Origin: Alphaproteobacteria bacterium
Lineage (GTDB): Bacteria > Pseudomonadota > Alphaproteobacteria > UBA6184
Length of the DNA stretch: 8,060 nt
NCBI GenBank assembly: GCA_030433125.1
Contig: JAUIKZ010000048.1
Span: 1-8,060 of the forward strand
Direction: 5' to 3'
In this document: piece by piece, positions 1 to 6,284 of the stretch
Layout of the letters: the number at the start of each line of letters is the position of its first letter
Position numbering within the stretch: position 1 is the stretch's first letter
Made by a program: the position numbers and the translations under genes
The notes under the pieces: generated by a model
What the model was told of the DNA's origin: nothing
The model's database searches: none
Seen by the model: only the letters and a program-made list of their open reading frames with translations

Positions 1-2
1 GA

Positions 3-69
3 GTCAAGCGAGCCCCGGGCCCCTGCAGATTTTGCGTCAGCAAAATCGAAGGGAAAGGGCGACCTTGAC
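3..69 (+). repeat. 67-bp palindromic REP-like element, copy 1
   Basis: A discrete, nested palindrome upstream of hppA. The ends are GTCAAG (3-8) and CTTGAC (64-69), which are complementary. Inside them GCCC (12-15) pairs with GGGC (57-60), CCC (20-22 or 21-23) with GGG (51-53), and GATTTTGC (28-35) with GCAAAATC (40-47) around a GTCA tetraloop. Small internal loops separate the stems; the outer one is a symmetrical 3 x 3. A near-identical copy in opposite orientation lies at 2479-2545, and similarity stops at the GTCAAG/CTTGAC ends, which defines the unit. No U-run follows, so it is not a standard intrinsic terminator, and no ORF is credible across it. By analogy it resembles REP/BIME-type intergenic repeats; membership of a named family is not claimed. 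Confidence 0.75.
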
Positions 70-92
70 GCTACACCGCTTTGGGCTATCTT
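65..92 (+). promoter_or_regulatory. Candidate sigma70-type promoter for hppA, starting in the repeat end
   Basis: TTGACG (65-70) matches the -35 consensus at five of six positions and TATCTT (87-92) matches the -10 consensus at four of six, with a 16-nt spacer. It points toward hppA and would give a leader of roughly 180 nt. The -35 hexamer is formed by the terminal CTTGAC of the palindromic element, so the repeat may supply part of the promoter. A 6-bp inverted repeat (GCTTTG 78-83, CAAAGC 97-102) spans the -10. Alternatives closer to the gene, such as TTGCAG 221-226 with CATTCT 244-249, are weaker. This is motif matching only. Confidence 0.35.
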
Positions 93-133
93 GTAACAAA
101 GCAAAAAAAGCGAATAGCCACACTGGCTTATCT

Positions 134-166
134 TTACCAGGGCCTTCGCGGGGGTAACATTTTTTT
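134..166 (+). terminator. Weak intrinsic terminator or attenuator-like hairpin in the hppA leader
   Basis: TTACC (134-138) can pair with GGTAA (153-157) around a GC-rich loop that includes TTCG, and seven T residues follow at 160-166. The paired stem is only about 5 bp with limited inner pairing, so termination would be inefficient. It could end transcription of an unseen gene to the left or act as a leader attenuator of hppA if transcription starts near position 100. If it is a true terminator for an upstream gene, the hppA promoter would have to lie after about 167. Confidence 0.28.
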
Positions 167-266
167 GTGCTGTCAAGAACACTCTTCCTTTGCGGCTCCT
201 CAGGGGCGCTTTCAAAAAGCTTGCAGTACCTCGCAGATTTTGGCATTCTTGGGCTTGATGAAATAT

Positions 267-270
267 AGGA
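267..270 (+). promoter_or_regulatory. Ribosome binding site of hppA
   Basis: AGGA lies 7 nt before the ATG at 278. A second in-frame ATG at 290 has no purine-rich Shine-Dalgarno match at suitable distance, so this site decides for the start at 278. Confidence 0.7.
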
Positions 271-277
271 ACAAAAA

Positions 278-2359
278 ATGCAAACAACTATGGTTGAGTT
301 AATTATCATCTTGTGTGGTGTTGCGGCTCTTGCCTATGGTTTGGTTGCAGGTCGTATGGTGCTCAACGCATCAGCGGGCTCTGCCAAAATGCAAGAAATC
401 GCAGCTGCTATTCAAGAAGGGGCGACAGCTTACTTAAACCGTCAATACAAGGCTATTGCGGTGGTCGGTGTGCTTTTGGCAGCCGGATTACTTTTCTTAG
501 GGAAACATGTATCCATTGGCTTCGTGCTGGGTGCGGCCCTTTCGGGTGTAGCCGGTTTTATCGGCATGAACATTTCCGTAAGAGCCAATGTGCGCACCGC
601 CGAAGCCGCGCGGTCTGGCTTATCTTTGGCACTAAACATTGCTTTCCGCTCAGGCGCCGTGACAGGCTTGCTTGTAGTGGGCCTGGGTATTTTGGGCGTG
701 GCTTTGTATTACATCGTGCTCAAGCAGGTTGGCCTTAACATCCGTGAAACAGTTGAAGGCCTGGTGGCCCTTAGCTTTGGGGCGTCCCTCATTTCAATCT
801 TTGCGCGTTTGGGTGGCGGTATTTTCACCAAAGGGGCCGATGTTGGTGCGGACCTTGTAGGTAAAATTGAAGCAGGTATCCCCGAAGACGACCCTCGCAA
901 CCCAGCCGTTATTGCCGACAACGTGGGCGATAATGTGGGTGACTGTGCCGGTATGGCCGCTGACTTGTTTGAAACATATGCGGTGACTACGGTTGCAGCC
1001 ATGTTGTTGGCCAGCATTTACTTTACGGGCCCCGACTTAGAACGCATGATGCTCTATCCCCTATTAATTTGTGGGGTATGCATTTTGGGCTCTGTATTAG
1101 GCACTTTCTTTGTGCGCCTGGGCAACCAAAAGAAAGTGATGACAGCTCTTTATAAAGGCTTCTTAGCGGCCTCTATCTTTTCTGCGTTGTTTATTACGGT
1201 TGTAACCTATGCCTATTTTGGTAAACACTACAGCTTCATCATTGGAGGCGAGTTGTATACGACAAACAACCTGGTGATATGCTCACTTGTGGGGCTTGTT
1301 GTAACGGGCTTGTTGGTGTGGGTAACAGAATATTATACAGCCACTGATTATCGACCCGTGCGAAGTGTGGCCCAAGCCTCCGAAACCGGGCACGCCACCA
1401 ACATCATCCAAGGGCTTGCCGTTTCTATGGAGGCATGCGCTTTACCAACGTTTGTAATTTGCGGTGGTATTATTATCGCCTACATGAACGGTGGGTTATT
1501 CGGTATCGCGGTGGCAGCCACAAGCATGTTGGCCCTTGCCGGTATGGTGGTAGCACTTGATGCCTACGGCCCCGTGACCGACAACGCAGGTGGTATTGCT
1601 GAGATGGCAGAACTGCCAGCTGAAGTGCGTGAAGTAACCGACGCACTTGATGCTGTAGGGAACACAACAAAAGCCGTTACAAAAGGCTATGCCATTGGTT
1701 CGGCTGGGTTAGCCTCCCTTGTGCTTTTTGCGGCTTACACCGAAGACCTTAGCCACTATTTCCCCAAACTGAACATTAACTTTGAGCTGCAGAACCCGTT
1801 TGTTGTTGTGGGGCTACTATTGGGGGGCATGATGTCTTACCTCTTTGGAGCAATGTGTATGATGGCCGTGGGACGTACGGGTGCTGGCGTTGTGACAGAA
1901 GTGCGTCGTCAGTTTAGAGAAATTCCAGGTATTATGGAGTACAAAGCCAAGCCTGACTACAGCCGAGCGGTTGACATGCTTACAAAGTCAGCTATTCGTG
2001 AAATGATTGTACCGTCACTCCTACCGGTGCTTTTCCCAGTGCTTGTATATTTTGGTATTAAGCAAATAGTAAACCAAGAGCAAGCTTTTGTTACTGTGGG
2101 CGCCATGCTGCTAGGAACTATCGTGACCGGCTTGTTTGTGGCCATTTCCATGACCTCTGGTGGTGGGGCGTGGGACAACGCCAAGAAGTATATTGAAGAC
2201 GGCAACCATGGGGGCAAAGGGTCTGAGGCCCATAAAGCCTCTGTGACGGGTGACACAGTTGGAGACCCGTACAAAGACACAGCTGGTCCCGCCATTAACC
2301 CGATGATCAAGATCATCAATATAGCGGCTCTCTTGTTATTGGCCCTTTTGGCCCGATAA
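278..2359 (+). CDS. hppA: Membrane-bound proton-translocating pyrophosphatase, K+-independent type
   Basis: The enzyme hydrolyses cytoplasmic pyrophosphate and uses the energy to pump H+ across the membrane. At 693 residues it has normal length for the bacterial family, with many hydrophobic segments and no separate soluble domain. Substrate and Mg2+ binding motifs are complete: DVGADLVGKIE (188-198), DNVGDNVGD (214-222) followed by CAGMAADLFE with the membrane-proximal E232, DNAGG (435-439), WDNAKK (632-637) and GDTVGDPYKDTAG (658-670). The K+-dependence site reads GNTTKAVTKG, with Lys465 and Thr468; in this family Lys at that position marks K+-independent H+-pumping enzymes, whereas K+-dependent ones have Ala. 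The start at 278 is supported by AGGA 7 nt upstream. The gene stands alone, convergent with the nuo-birA operon, ends 21 nt before a strong hairpin terminator, and is bracketed by two inverted copies of a 67-bp palindromic repeat. No frameshift or missing catalytic residue is seen. Confidence 0.97.
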   Translation: MQTTMVELIIILCGVAALAYGLVAGRMVLNASAGSAKMQEIAAAIQEGATAYLNRQYKAIAVVGVLLAAGLLFLGKHVSIGFVLGAALSGVAGFIGMNISVRANVRTAEAARSGLSLALNIAFRSGAVTGLLVVGLGILGVALYYIVLKQVGLNIRETVEGLVALSFGASLISIFARLGGGIFTKGADVGADLVGKIEAGIPEDDPRNPAVIADNVGDNVGDCAGMAADLFETYAVTTVAAMLLASIYFTGPDLERMMLYPLLICGVCILGSVLGTFFVRLGNQKKVMTALYKGFLAASIFSALFITVVTYAYFGKHYSFIIGGELYTTNNLVICSLVGLVVTGLLVWVTEYYTATDYRPVRSVAQASETGHATNIIQGLAVSMEACALPTFVICGGIIIAYMNGGLFGIAVAATSMLALAGMVVALDAYGPVTDNAGGIAEMAELPAEVREVTDALDAVGNTTKAVTKGYAIGSAGLASLVLFAAYTEDLSHYFPKLNINFELQNPFVVVGLLLGGMMSYLFGAMCMMAVGRTGAGVVTEVRRQFREIPGIMEYKAKPDYSRAVDMLTKSAIREMIVPSLLPVLFPVLVYFGIKQIVNQEQAFVTVGAMLLGTIVTGLFVAISMTSGGGAWDNAKKYIEDGNHGGKGSEAHKASVTGDTVGDPYKDTAGPAINPMIKIINIAALLLLALLAR

Positions 2360-2380
2360 TCAAGCGCTGGCTTAATAAGA

Positions 2381-2414
2381 AAAAGCTACTTCCTGCGGGA
2401 GGTAGCTTTTTTTT
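2381..2414. terminator. Strong intrinsic terminator of hppA, probably bidirectional
   Basis: AAAAGCTACTTCC (2381-2393) pairs with GGAGGTAGCTTTT (2398-2410) around a TGCG loop. The stem is 13 bp with a single G-U wobble, and eight T residues run from 2407 to 2414, the first four inside the stem. On the minus strand the same hairpin is followed by TTTTTCTTATT, so it can also stop read-through from the convergent birA side. It begins 21 nt after the hppA stop codon. Confidence 0.9.
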
Positions 2415-2478
2415 GGATTTTAACGGGGAACTCTTTATTCTTTTCGCTCAGCTGCATTGTCGCTTAAAGCGCTTGTTT

Positions 2479-2545
2479 GTAAAGGTTGCCCTTTCCCTTC
2501 GATTTTGCTGGCGCAAAATCTGCAGGGGCCCGGGGCGCTCTTGAC
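2479..2545 (-). repeat. 67-bp palindromic REP-like element, copy 2 (inverted)
   Basis: Read on the minus strand this copy matches the element at 3-69 at 62 of 67 positions by hand count. The differences are two in the outer 3-nt internal loop (2539, 2537), one in the tetraloop (GCCA instead of GTCA), one at 2487 and one in the terminal stem (CTTTAC instead of CTTGAC). The central GATTTTGC/GCAAAATC stem (2501-2508 with 2513-2520) and the GCCC/GGGC and CCC/GGG stems are fully kept, so most changes fall in unpaired positions. It sits between the convergent ends of hppA and birA, past the hppA terminator. Confidence 0.75.
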
Positions 2546-2599
2546 AAACATCGCTACGCTTTAAGCTTAAAATTCAGCCATGAGCCAAAAGAAATATTA

Positions 2600-2615
2600 T
2601 ATCTTGTGCAAGATA
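2600..2615 (-). terminator. Small hairpin past birA, weak terminator candidate
   Basis: TATCTTG (2600-2606) and CAAGATA (2609-2615) form a perfect 7-bp inverted repeat with a 2-nt centre, 33 nt beyond the birA stop. On the minus strand the following bases are U-rich but interrupted (TAATATTTCTTTT). The stem is AT-rich with a very short loop, so this would be a weak terminator of the nuo-birA transcript; the better hairpin at 2381-2414 lies further on. Confidence 0.3.
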
Positions 2616-2648
2616 GAAGCAGCGTGAGACCATGAACCTGGACGAGGC

Positions 2649-3347
2649 CTAGCCTATGGTGATGTCGCCGCTGGCAAAGGTTTTAATCCCCTCATCCGTT
2701 TCCAGCACAAGCGTTCCAAATTCACTCACTCCAAGGAGCGTGCCAGACACTTTTTGGTCTCCCCAATTAAAGGTTATCTCTTGGTCTAAAAAAGCGAGCC
2801 TGGCGTTGTAAATTTCAATTTGAGACAGGTGATCTATGTCAGATGCTTGCCAGCGCGCTAAACACACCACCAGCGCCTCTGTAAGTGTTTCTCGGAAGGG
2901 ATTGACATCAGGGGTCTTGCTAACCTCAGCCCTTAAACTCGTGGCGGGGTAGCTAACATTTTCGGGGTGGTGGCTCAGGTTGGCGCCGATACCTATCAGC
3001 ACATGATCATCCACCACGTCTATTAGCACTCCCGCTACTTTTTTATGGTTTAGCAAAATATCATTAGGCCACTTCACCTGCAGGTTTTGGCCCGGCACGT
3101 GGGGCTCTAGAACATCATAAAGGCAGTTCGCAAGCAGGAGAGGTAAAATAGAAATAGGCTTCGTAGCTGGCACAACATAGGTTACGGCGAGGTTGCCTGG
3201 CTGGCTGTGCCACTGCCGCCCCTGGCGCCCTACCCCCGCTGTTTGGTGGGCGGCCCATACATAAAAAGGGCCGCTATGCTGGCTTAATAAGCGCTTGGCT
3301 TCTTTTTGGGTGCTATGGAGTGTTGTGTATTCAAACGGTTTAAACAT
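2649..3347 (-). CDS. birA: Biotin--[acetyl-CoA-carboxylase] ligase, class I without DNA-binding domain
   Basis: The enzyme activates biotin with ATP to biotinyl-5'-AMP and transfers it to the carrier lysine of biotin-dependent carboxylases in the cytoplasm. At 232 residues it has only the catalytic domain and small C-terminal domain, with no N-terminal helix-turn-helix, so it should not repress biotin genes. Visible motifs are HSTQKEA (11-17, the STN-EA region), HQTAGVGRQGRQW (34-46, the biotinyl-AMP loop), VKWPNDI (91-97, with Lys92 the catalytic lysine), AGVLID (105-110), GIGANL (119-124) and a C-terminal SH3-like segment (about 188-232). The loop usually reads GRGRRGR; here it is GVGRQGR, retaining the arginine equivalent to E. 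coli Arg118 (Arg41). The ATG abuts the nuoN stop (TAAATG) with no clear Shine-Dalgarno, suggesting re-initiation after nuoN translation. nuoN-birA adjacency is common in Alphaproteobacteria. Confidence 0.92.
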   Translation of the reverse strand: MFKPFEYTTLHSTQKEAKRLLSQHSGPFYVWAAHQTAGVGRQGRQWHSQPGNLAVTYVVPATKPISILPLLLANCLYDVLEPHVPGQNLQVKWPNDILLNHKKVAGVLIDVVDDHVLIGIGANLSHHPENVSYPATSLRAEVSKTPDVNPFRETLTEALVVCLARWQASDIDHLSQIEIYNARLAFLDQEITFNWGDQKVSGTLLGVSEFGTLVLETDEGIKTFASGDITIG

Positions 3348-4820
3348 TTATACAAACAGCGTGTCGGTTATATTTTTAGTGAAGGTTATAAATTTATCAT
3401 AAAGGCCCGGCACTAAAAACAGCACCAATGCAAACCCCGTAAGGCCATATATAGGCACCGCGATCTCATAACTGAAAATGCGCATGTTAATGATATTGGC
3501 ATTGGGTTCGGGCTCATCAAAATACATACAACGAATAAGGTAGAGATAGTAATAACAACTAACAAGGGTAGCCAACACCGCCCCGGTTACTAACACATAT
3601 TGCTCTTGGCTTATTAAGATTTTAAACACATTTAGCTTGATGAAAAACCCTGCGAAGGGCGGCAGACCGGCGAGGGCAAGCAGCAAGACAGAAACGGTTG
3701 CCGCGTGCTTGCCCCGTTTTTGCGCTAACCCTTTTAAGTAACCAATGGAAAACAGCTCGCCATGATTTTCTGACTTTTCATAACGAATGTATTGGTGTTG
3801 CAGCGAGATCATGATGAGGAACACGCCTAAAATGAGCGCTGTGTAAATAACGCCATAAATAATGGCATAATAGGCACCTTCGGGTGTGAAGTTCACCAAG
3901 CACAGCAACACAAACCCCATATGTCCGATGGAGCTGTAGGCCAGCAAGCGCTTGAGCTCTTTTTGCACAATGGGCATAATGGAGCCCACCAACAAAGAGA
4001 GCATGGCGATGTAAGACAGGATGCTTCTTAAGTTAAGCAGGCTGGATAAGTTAAGGGTGAAAATAAACCGCACGAACAAAAAAATCATGGCAAGCTTAGG
4101 GATAACATTATAGAAAGCGGTTACACTTAGCGGCACGCCCTGATACACATCGGGCGCCCACATATGAAAGGGGGCCGCTGACATCTTAAAAAGAATGGCA
4201 CACACCACAAGCAGCAAGCCTATCTCTAACAGCAATGGCGTGTTGAGAGTTACGGCTTCTTGCACGTTGGAAAAACCAAGGCCTCCTGTTTGCATATAAA
4301 TAAAGCTAGTGCCCAACAAGAACATGGACGTAGCCAGCCCGCCCAAAATGAAGTATTTAATGGCGGCCTCTGTGGATAGGTATGACACGCGGTTCATGCC
4401 CGCCATGATGTATAAACAAATATTCATAAGCTGCATGCAGGCGAACAGGGTTAGAAAGGTGTTGGCAGAGATCATCAGCCCCATAGCCGCCACCGCAAAC
4501 ATGATAATCACCACAAACTCTGGCTGTAAAAGCAACCTATTGCGCTCGGCCCGACGAAACACCAGCACCAGCACGGCTGTTACAGCAAACAGCACCGCTT
4601 TTGCCGCTTGGGTGTAGGTGTTGATATAAAGTTGGTTATAAAAATAATTACCGTGCCTTGTTAACAATATCGACACACCTGCCGTAAACAGCGCGACCAC
4701 ACCCGCCATAAAAAAACGGCCATCACGTTTGGTGGGCGAAACGGCAATACCTGCAATAATGAAACAGGCAGCCAAAATCATAATAAATTCGGGTAATATT
4801 GCAAGGGCCAAACTGACCAT
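3348..4820 (-). CDS. nuoN: NADH-quinone oxidoreductase subunit N
   Basis: An antiporter-like, proton-pumping membrane subunit of complex I (ND2 homologue). At 490 residues it has the usual bacterial length and is hydrophobic throughout. Hallmarks are TEAAIKYF (150-157), FKMSAAPFHMWAPDVYQG (211-228) with Lys212 of the half-channel, Lys242 in VIPKLA, KRLLAYSSIGHMGF (290-303) and LAGLPPFAGFFIKLNVF (383-399) with Lys395; the last three lysines correspond to E. coli K217, K247 and K395. The TM5 glutamate expected before LxSLxLY (E133 in E. coli) is Gln130 here (codon CAG at 4433-4431). The start follows the nuoM stop after 3 nt, with GGAGG (4835-4831) within the last nuoM codons 10 nt upstream. 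The gene abuts birA with no gap, consistent with one operon. Confidence 0.96.
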   Translation of the reverse strand: MVSLALAILPEFIMILAACFIIAGIAVSPTKRDGRFFMAGVVALFTAGVSILLTRHGNYFYNQLYINTYTQAAKAVLFAVTAVLVLVFRRAERNRLLLQPEFVVIIMFAVAAMGLMISANTFLTLFACMQLMNICLYIMAGMNRVSYLSTEAAIKYFILGGLATSMFLLGTSFIYMQTGGLGFSNVQEAVTLNTPLLLEIGLLLVVCAILFKMSAAPFHMWAPDVYQGVPLSVTAFYNVIPKLAMIFLFVRFIFTLNLSSLLNLRSILSYIAMLSLLVGSIMPIVQKELKRLLAYSSIGHMGFVLLCLVNFTPEGAYYAIIYGVIYTALILGVFLIMISLQHQYIRYEKSENHGELFSIGYLKGLAQKRGKHAATVSVLLLALAGLPPFAGFFIKLNVFKILISQEQYVLVTGAVLATLVSCYYYLYLIRCMYFDEPEPNANIINMRIFSYEIAVPIYGLTGFALVLFLVPGLYDKFITFTKNITDTLFV

Positions 4821-4823
4821 AAA

Positions 4824-6284
4824 TTATAGCCCTCCTTGGGTTAAGTGAATAATGGTTTTTTCGAATGGAGCCACAAGTAGCTGTGGCATCAAGCCCAGCA
4901 CAAGCATAAGAGCCACTAGAATAATTATGGCTGCAACCACATTGTGAGGCAAGCTTTTTAGGGGGGCCGCGTTTTTAACAGCCTTGCCCCAAAATGCTTT
5001 GCGAAATAGATGCAAGGGGTAGGCCGCCCCTATCACCAAACTGCTGCTCATGGCTAAGGCCAACCAGGCATGCTCTTTGGCCATGCCCCAAATGGTTACA
5101 ACCTCTCCCCAGAAGGGTAAAGTGAGGGGAAAAGCCACCATACCCAAAATGAGCAGAAAGAATAAAATAGCAAAGGATTTATAGGTGGTAGCCAAACCAG
5201 ACAGCGCCGAAAGCTGGCGTGTGCCGGTGGCTTCTTTTATGAGCCCCACACTTAGGAACATGCCCGCTGATACAAGTCCGTGCGCCACCATGATAATCGC
5301 CGCCCCTGTGAGAGTCATAACAGTGGGGTTAAAAATAGCGAGGGGAATAAAACTCATGTGAGCAATAGAGGCGTAAGCCACCATTTTTTTCATGTCGTCT
5401 TGTTGCAATGCTAACAGCGAGGCATATAAAAGTGAAACGATGGCCACGCCACTTAAAATGGTGAGTATGTAAGGGGAATCAGCAAACCAGGTTACCGGCG
5501 CTAAAAAGCGAAACAGGCCGTAAGCACCTAGCTTTAAGAGCACCCCTGCCAGCAGCATGGAGCCTTCTGTGGGGGCTTCTACGTGGGCCTTGGGCAGCCA
5601 GGCATGCAAAGGGACCACCGGCAACTTCACGCTAAAGGCTAATAAGACCGCCCAAAAAAGAGCGGGTGTGGCCGGCAGCGTTCGAGAGGCTGCCTTAAGG
5701 GCCATAAAGTCATGAATGTTGAGACCAACCTTGAGGTAAACCACCGCCATAAGCAACACCAGCGAGCTCGCCAGCGAATAAAAGAAAAACTTAAAGGTAG
5801 CCAGTAGACGGTCGGTTCCGCCCCAGGCCCCGATAATAAAAAACATGGGGATAAGGGCGGCCTCAAAAAAAATATAGAACAAGGCCACATCAACGCTTAG
5901 GAAAACGCCCAACACAAAAAATTCAAGCAAGAGCAAAAACCCATAAAAACGATTTGGGCAAGGGATGGGTTTATGCCAACTGCCAATAATTGTAAGGGGT
6001 ACCAGGCTGGTGGTAAGCAGCACAAGGGGCAAGCTCAAACCATCTAGCGCCACATAATATGTGATATGGATGGAGCGCATCCACACATGGCTCTCTGCAA
6101 GCTGCAAGCCAGCCTTGCCAAAATCAACATTCGCCGCTAGCACCATGCTATACAGCAAAACGCAAAGGCTTACCCAAAGACTTAAATTACGGGCATTATG
6201 TGTGTTAGTGTTATGGTTTAGCAAAAAGGCAAAGGTGGCCCCCGCCAAAGGCAGCATTAATAAAACGGTTATCCATGGAAACAT
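4824..6284 (-). CDS. nuoM: NADH-quinone oxidoreductase subunit M
   Basis: An antiporter-like, proton-pumping membrane subunit of complex I (ND4 homologue), 486 residues, slightly shorter than the E. coli protein but within family range. Key residues are present: Glu141 in FYIFFEAALIPMF (TM5 glutamate, E. coli E144), Lys220 in FSVKLPVVPLHAWLPKAHVEAP (K234), Lys251 in LLKLGAYGLFRF (K265), DDMKKMVAYASIAHMSF (296-312), and Glu394 in PFWGE (E407). The TM12 segment reads FPLTLPFWGE rather than the common LPGTSGFVGE, keeping the proline, threonine, phenylalanine and GE. The ATG overlaps the nuoL stop by one base (TAATG), with AAGGAGG 9 nt upstream. It is followed 3 nt later by nuoN. Confidence 0.97.
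   Translation of the reverse strand: MFPWITVLLMLPLAGATFAFLLNHNTNTHNARNLSLWVSLCVLLYSMVLAANVDFGKAGLQLAESHVWMRSIHITYYVALDGLSLPLVLLTTSLVPLTIIGSWHKPIPCPNRFYGFLLLLEFFVLGVFLSVDVALFYIFFEAALIPMFFIIGAWGGTDRLLATFKFFFYSLASSLVLLMAVVYLKVGLNIHDFMALKAASRTLPATPALFWAVLLAFSVKLPVVPLHAWLPKAHVEAPTEGSMLLAGVLLKLGAYGLFRFLAPVTWFADSPYILTILSGVAIVSLLYASLLALQQDDMKKMVAYASIAHMSFIPLAIFNPTVMTLTGAAIIMVAHGLVSAGMFLSVGLIKEATGTRQLSALSGLATTYKSFAILFFLLILGMVAFPLTLPFWGEVVTIWGMAKEHAWLALAMSSSLVIGAAYPLHLFRKAFWGKAVKNAAPLKSLPHNVVAAIIILVALMLVLGLMPQLLVAPFEKTIIHLTQGGL
4831..4835 (-). promoter_or_regulatory. Ribosome binding site of nuoN inside the end of nuoM
   Basis: On the minus strand GGAGG overlaps the two final glycine codons of nuoM and lies 10 nt before the nuoN ATG. 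It supports the start at 4820 and coupling between the two genes. Confidence 0.65.

Noticed and set aside
233..242. GCAGATTTTG, a 10-base match to the interior of the palindromic element.
   Set aside because: The match stops there with no complementary arm, so it is not a convincing remnant of a third copy.
240..269. TTGGCA (240-245) and TATAGG (264-269) as an hppA promoter.
   Set aside because: Transcription would start at about the ATG and remove the good AGGA ribosome binding site, so it is unlikely to be the working promoter.
37..309. Open frames on both strands across the hppA leader (for example 81-302 plus and 37-309 minus).
   Set aside because: They overlap the palindrome and the hppA start, lack ribosome binding sites, and their translations show no recognisable domain.
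2560..2571. Perfect 12-bp palindrome TTTAAGCTTAAA beside repeat copy 2, and CGCTT-A-AAGCG at 2461-2471 on the other side.
   Set aside because: Short AT-rich or simple palindromes are expected by chance, and neither has a counterpart beside copy 1.
2632..2652. Tiny plus-strand frame MNLDEA between the element and birA.
   Set aside because: Six codons with no ribosome binding site and overlap with the birA end; no support as a gene.
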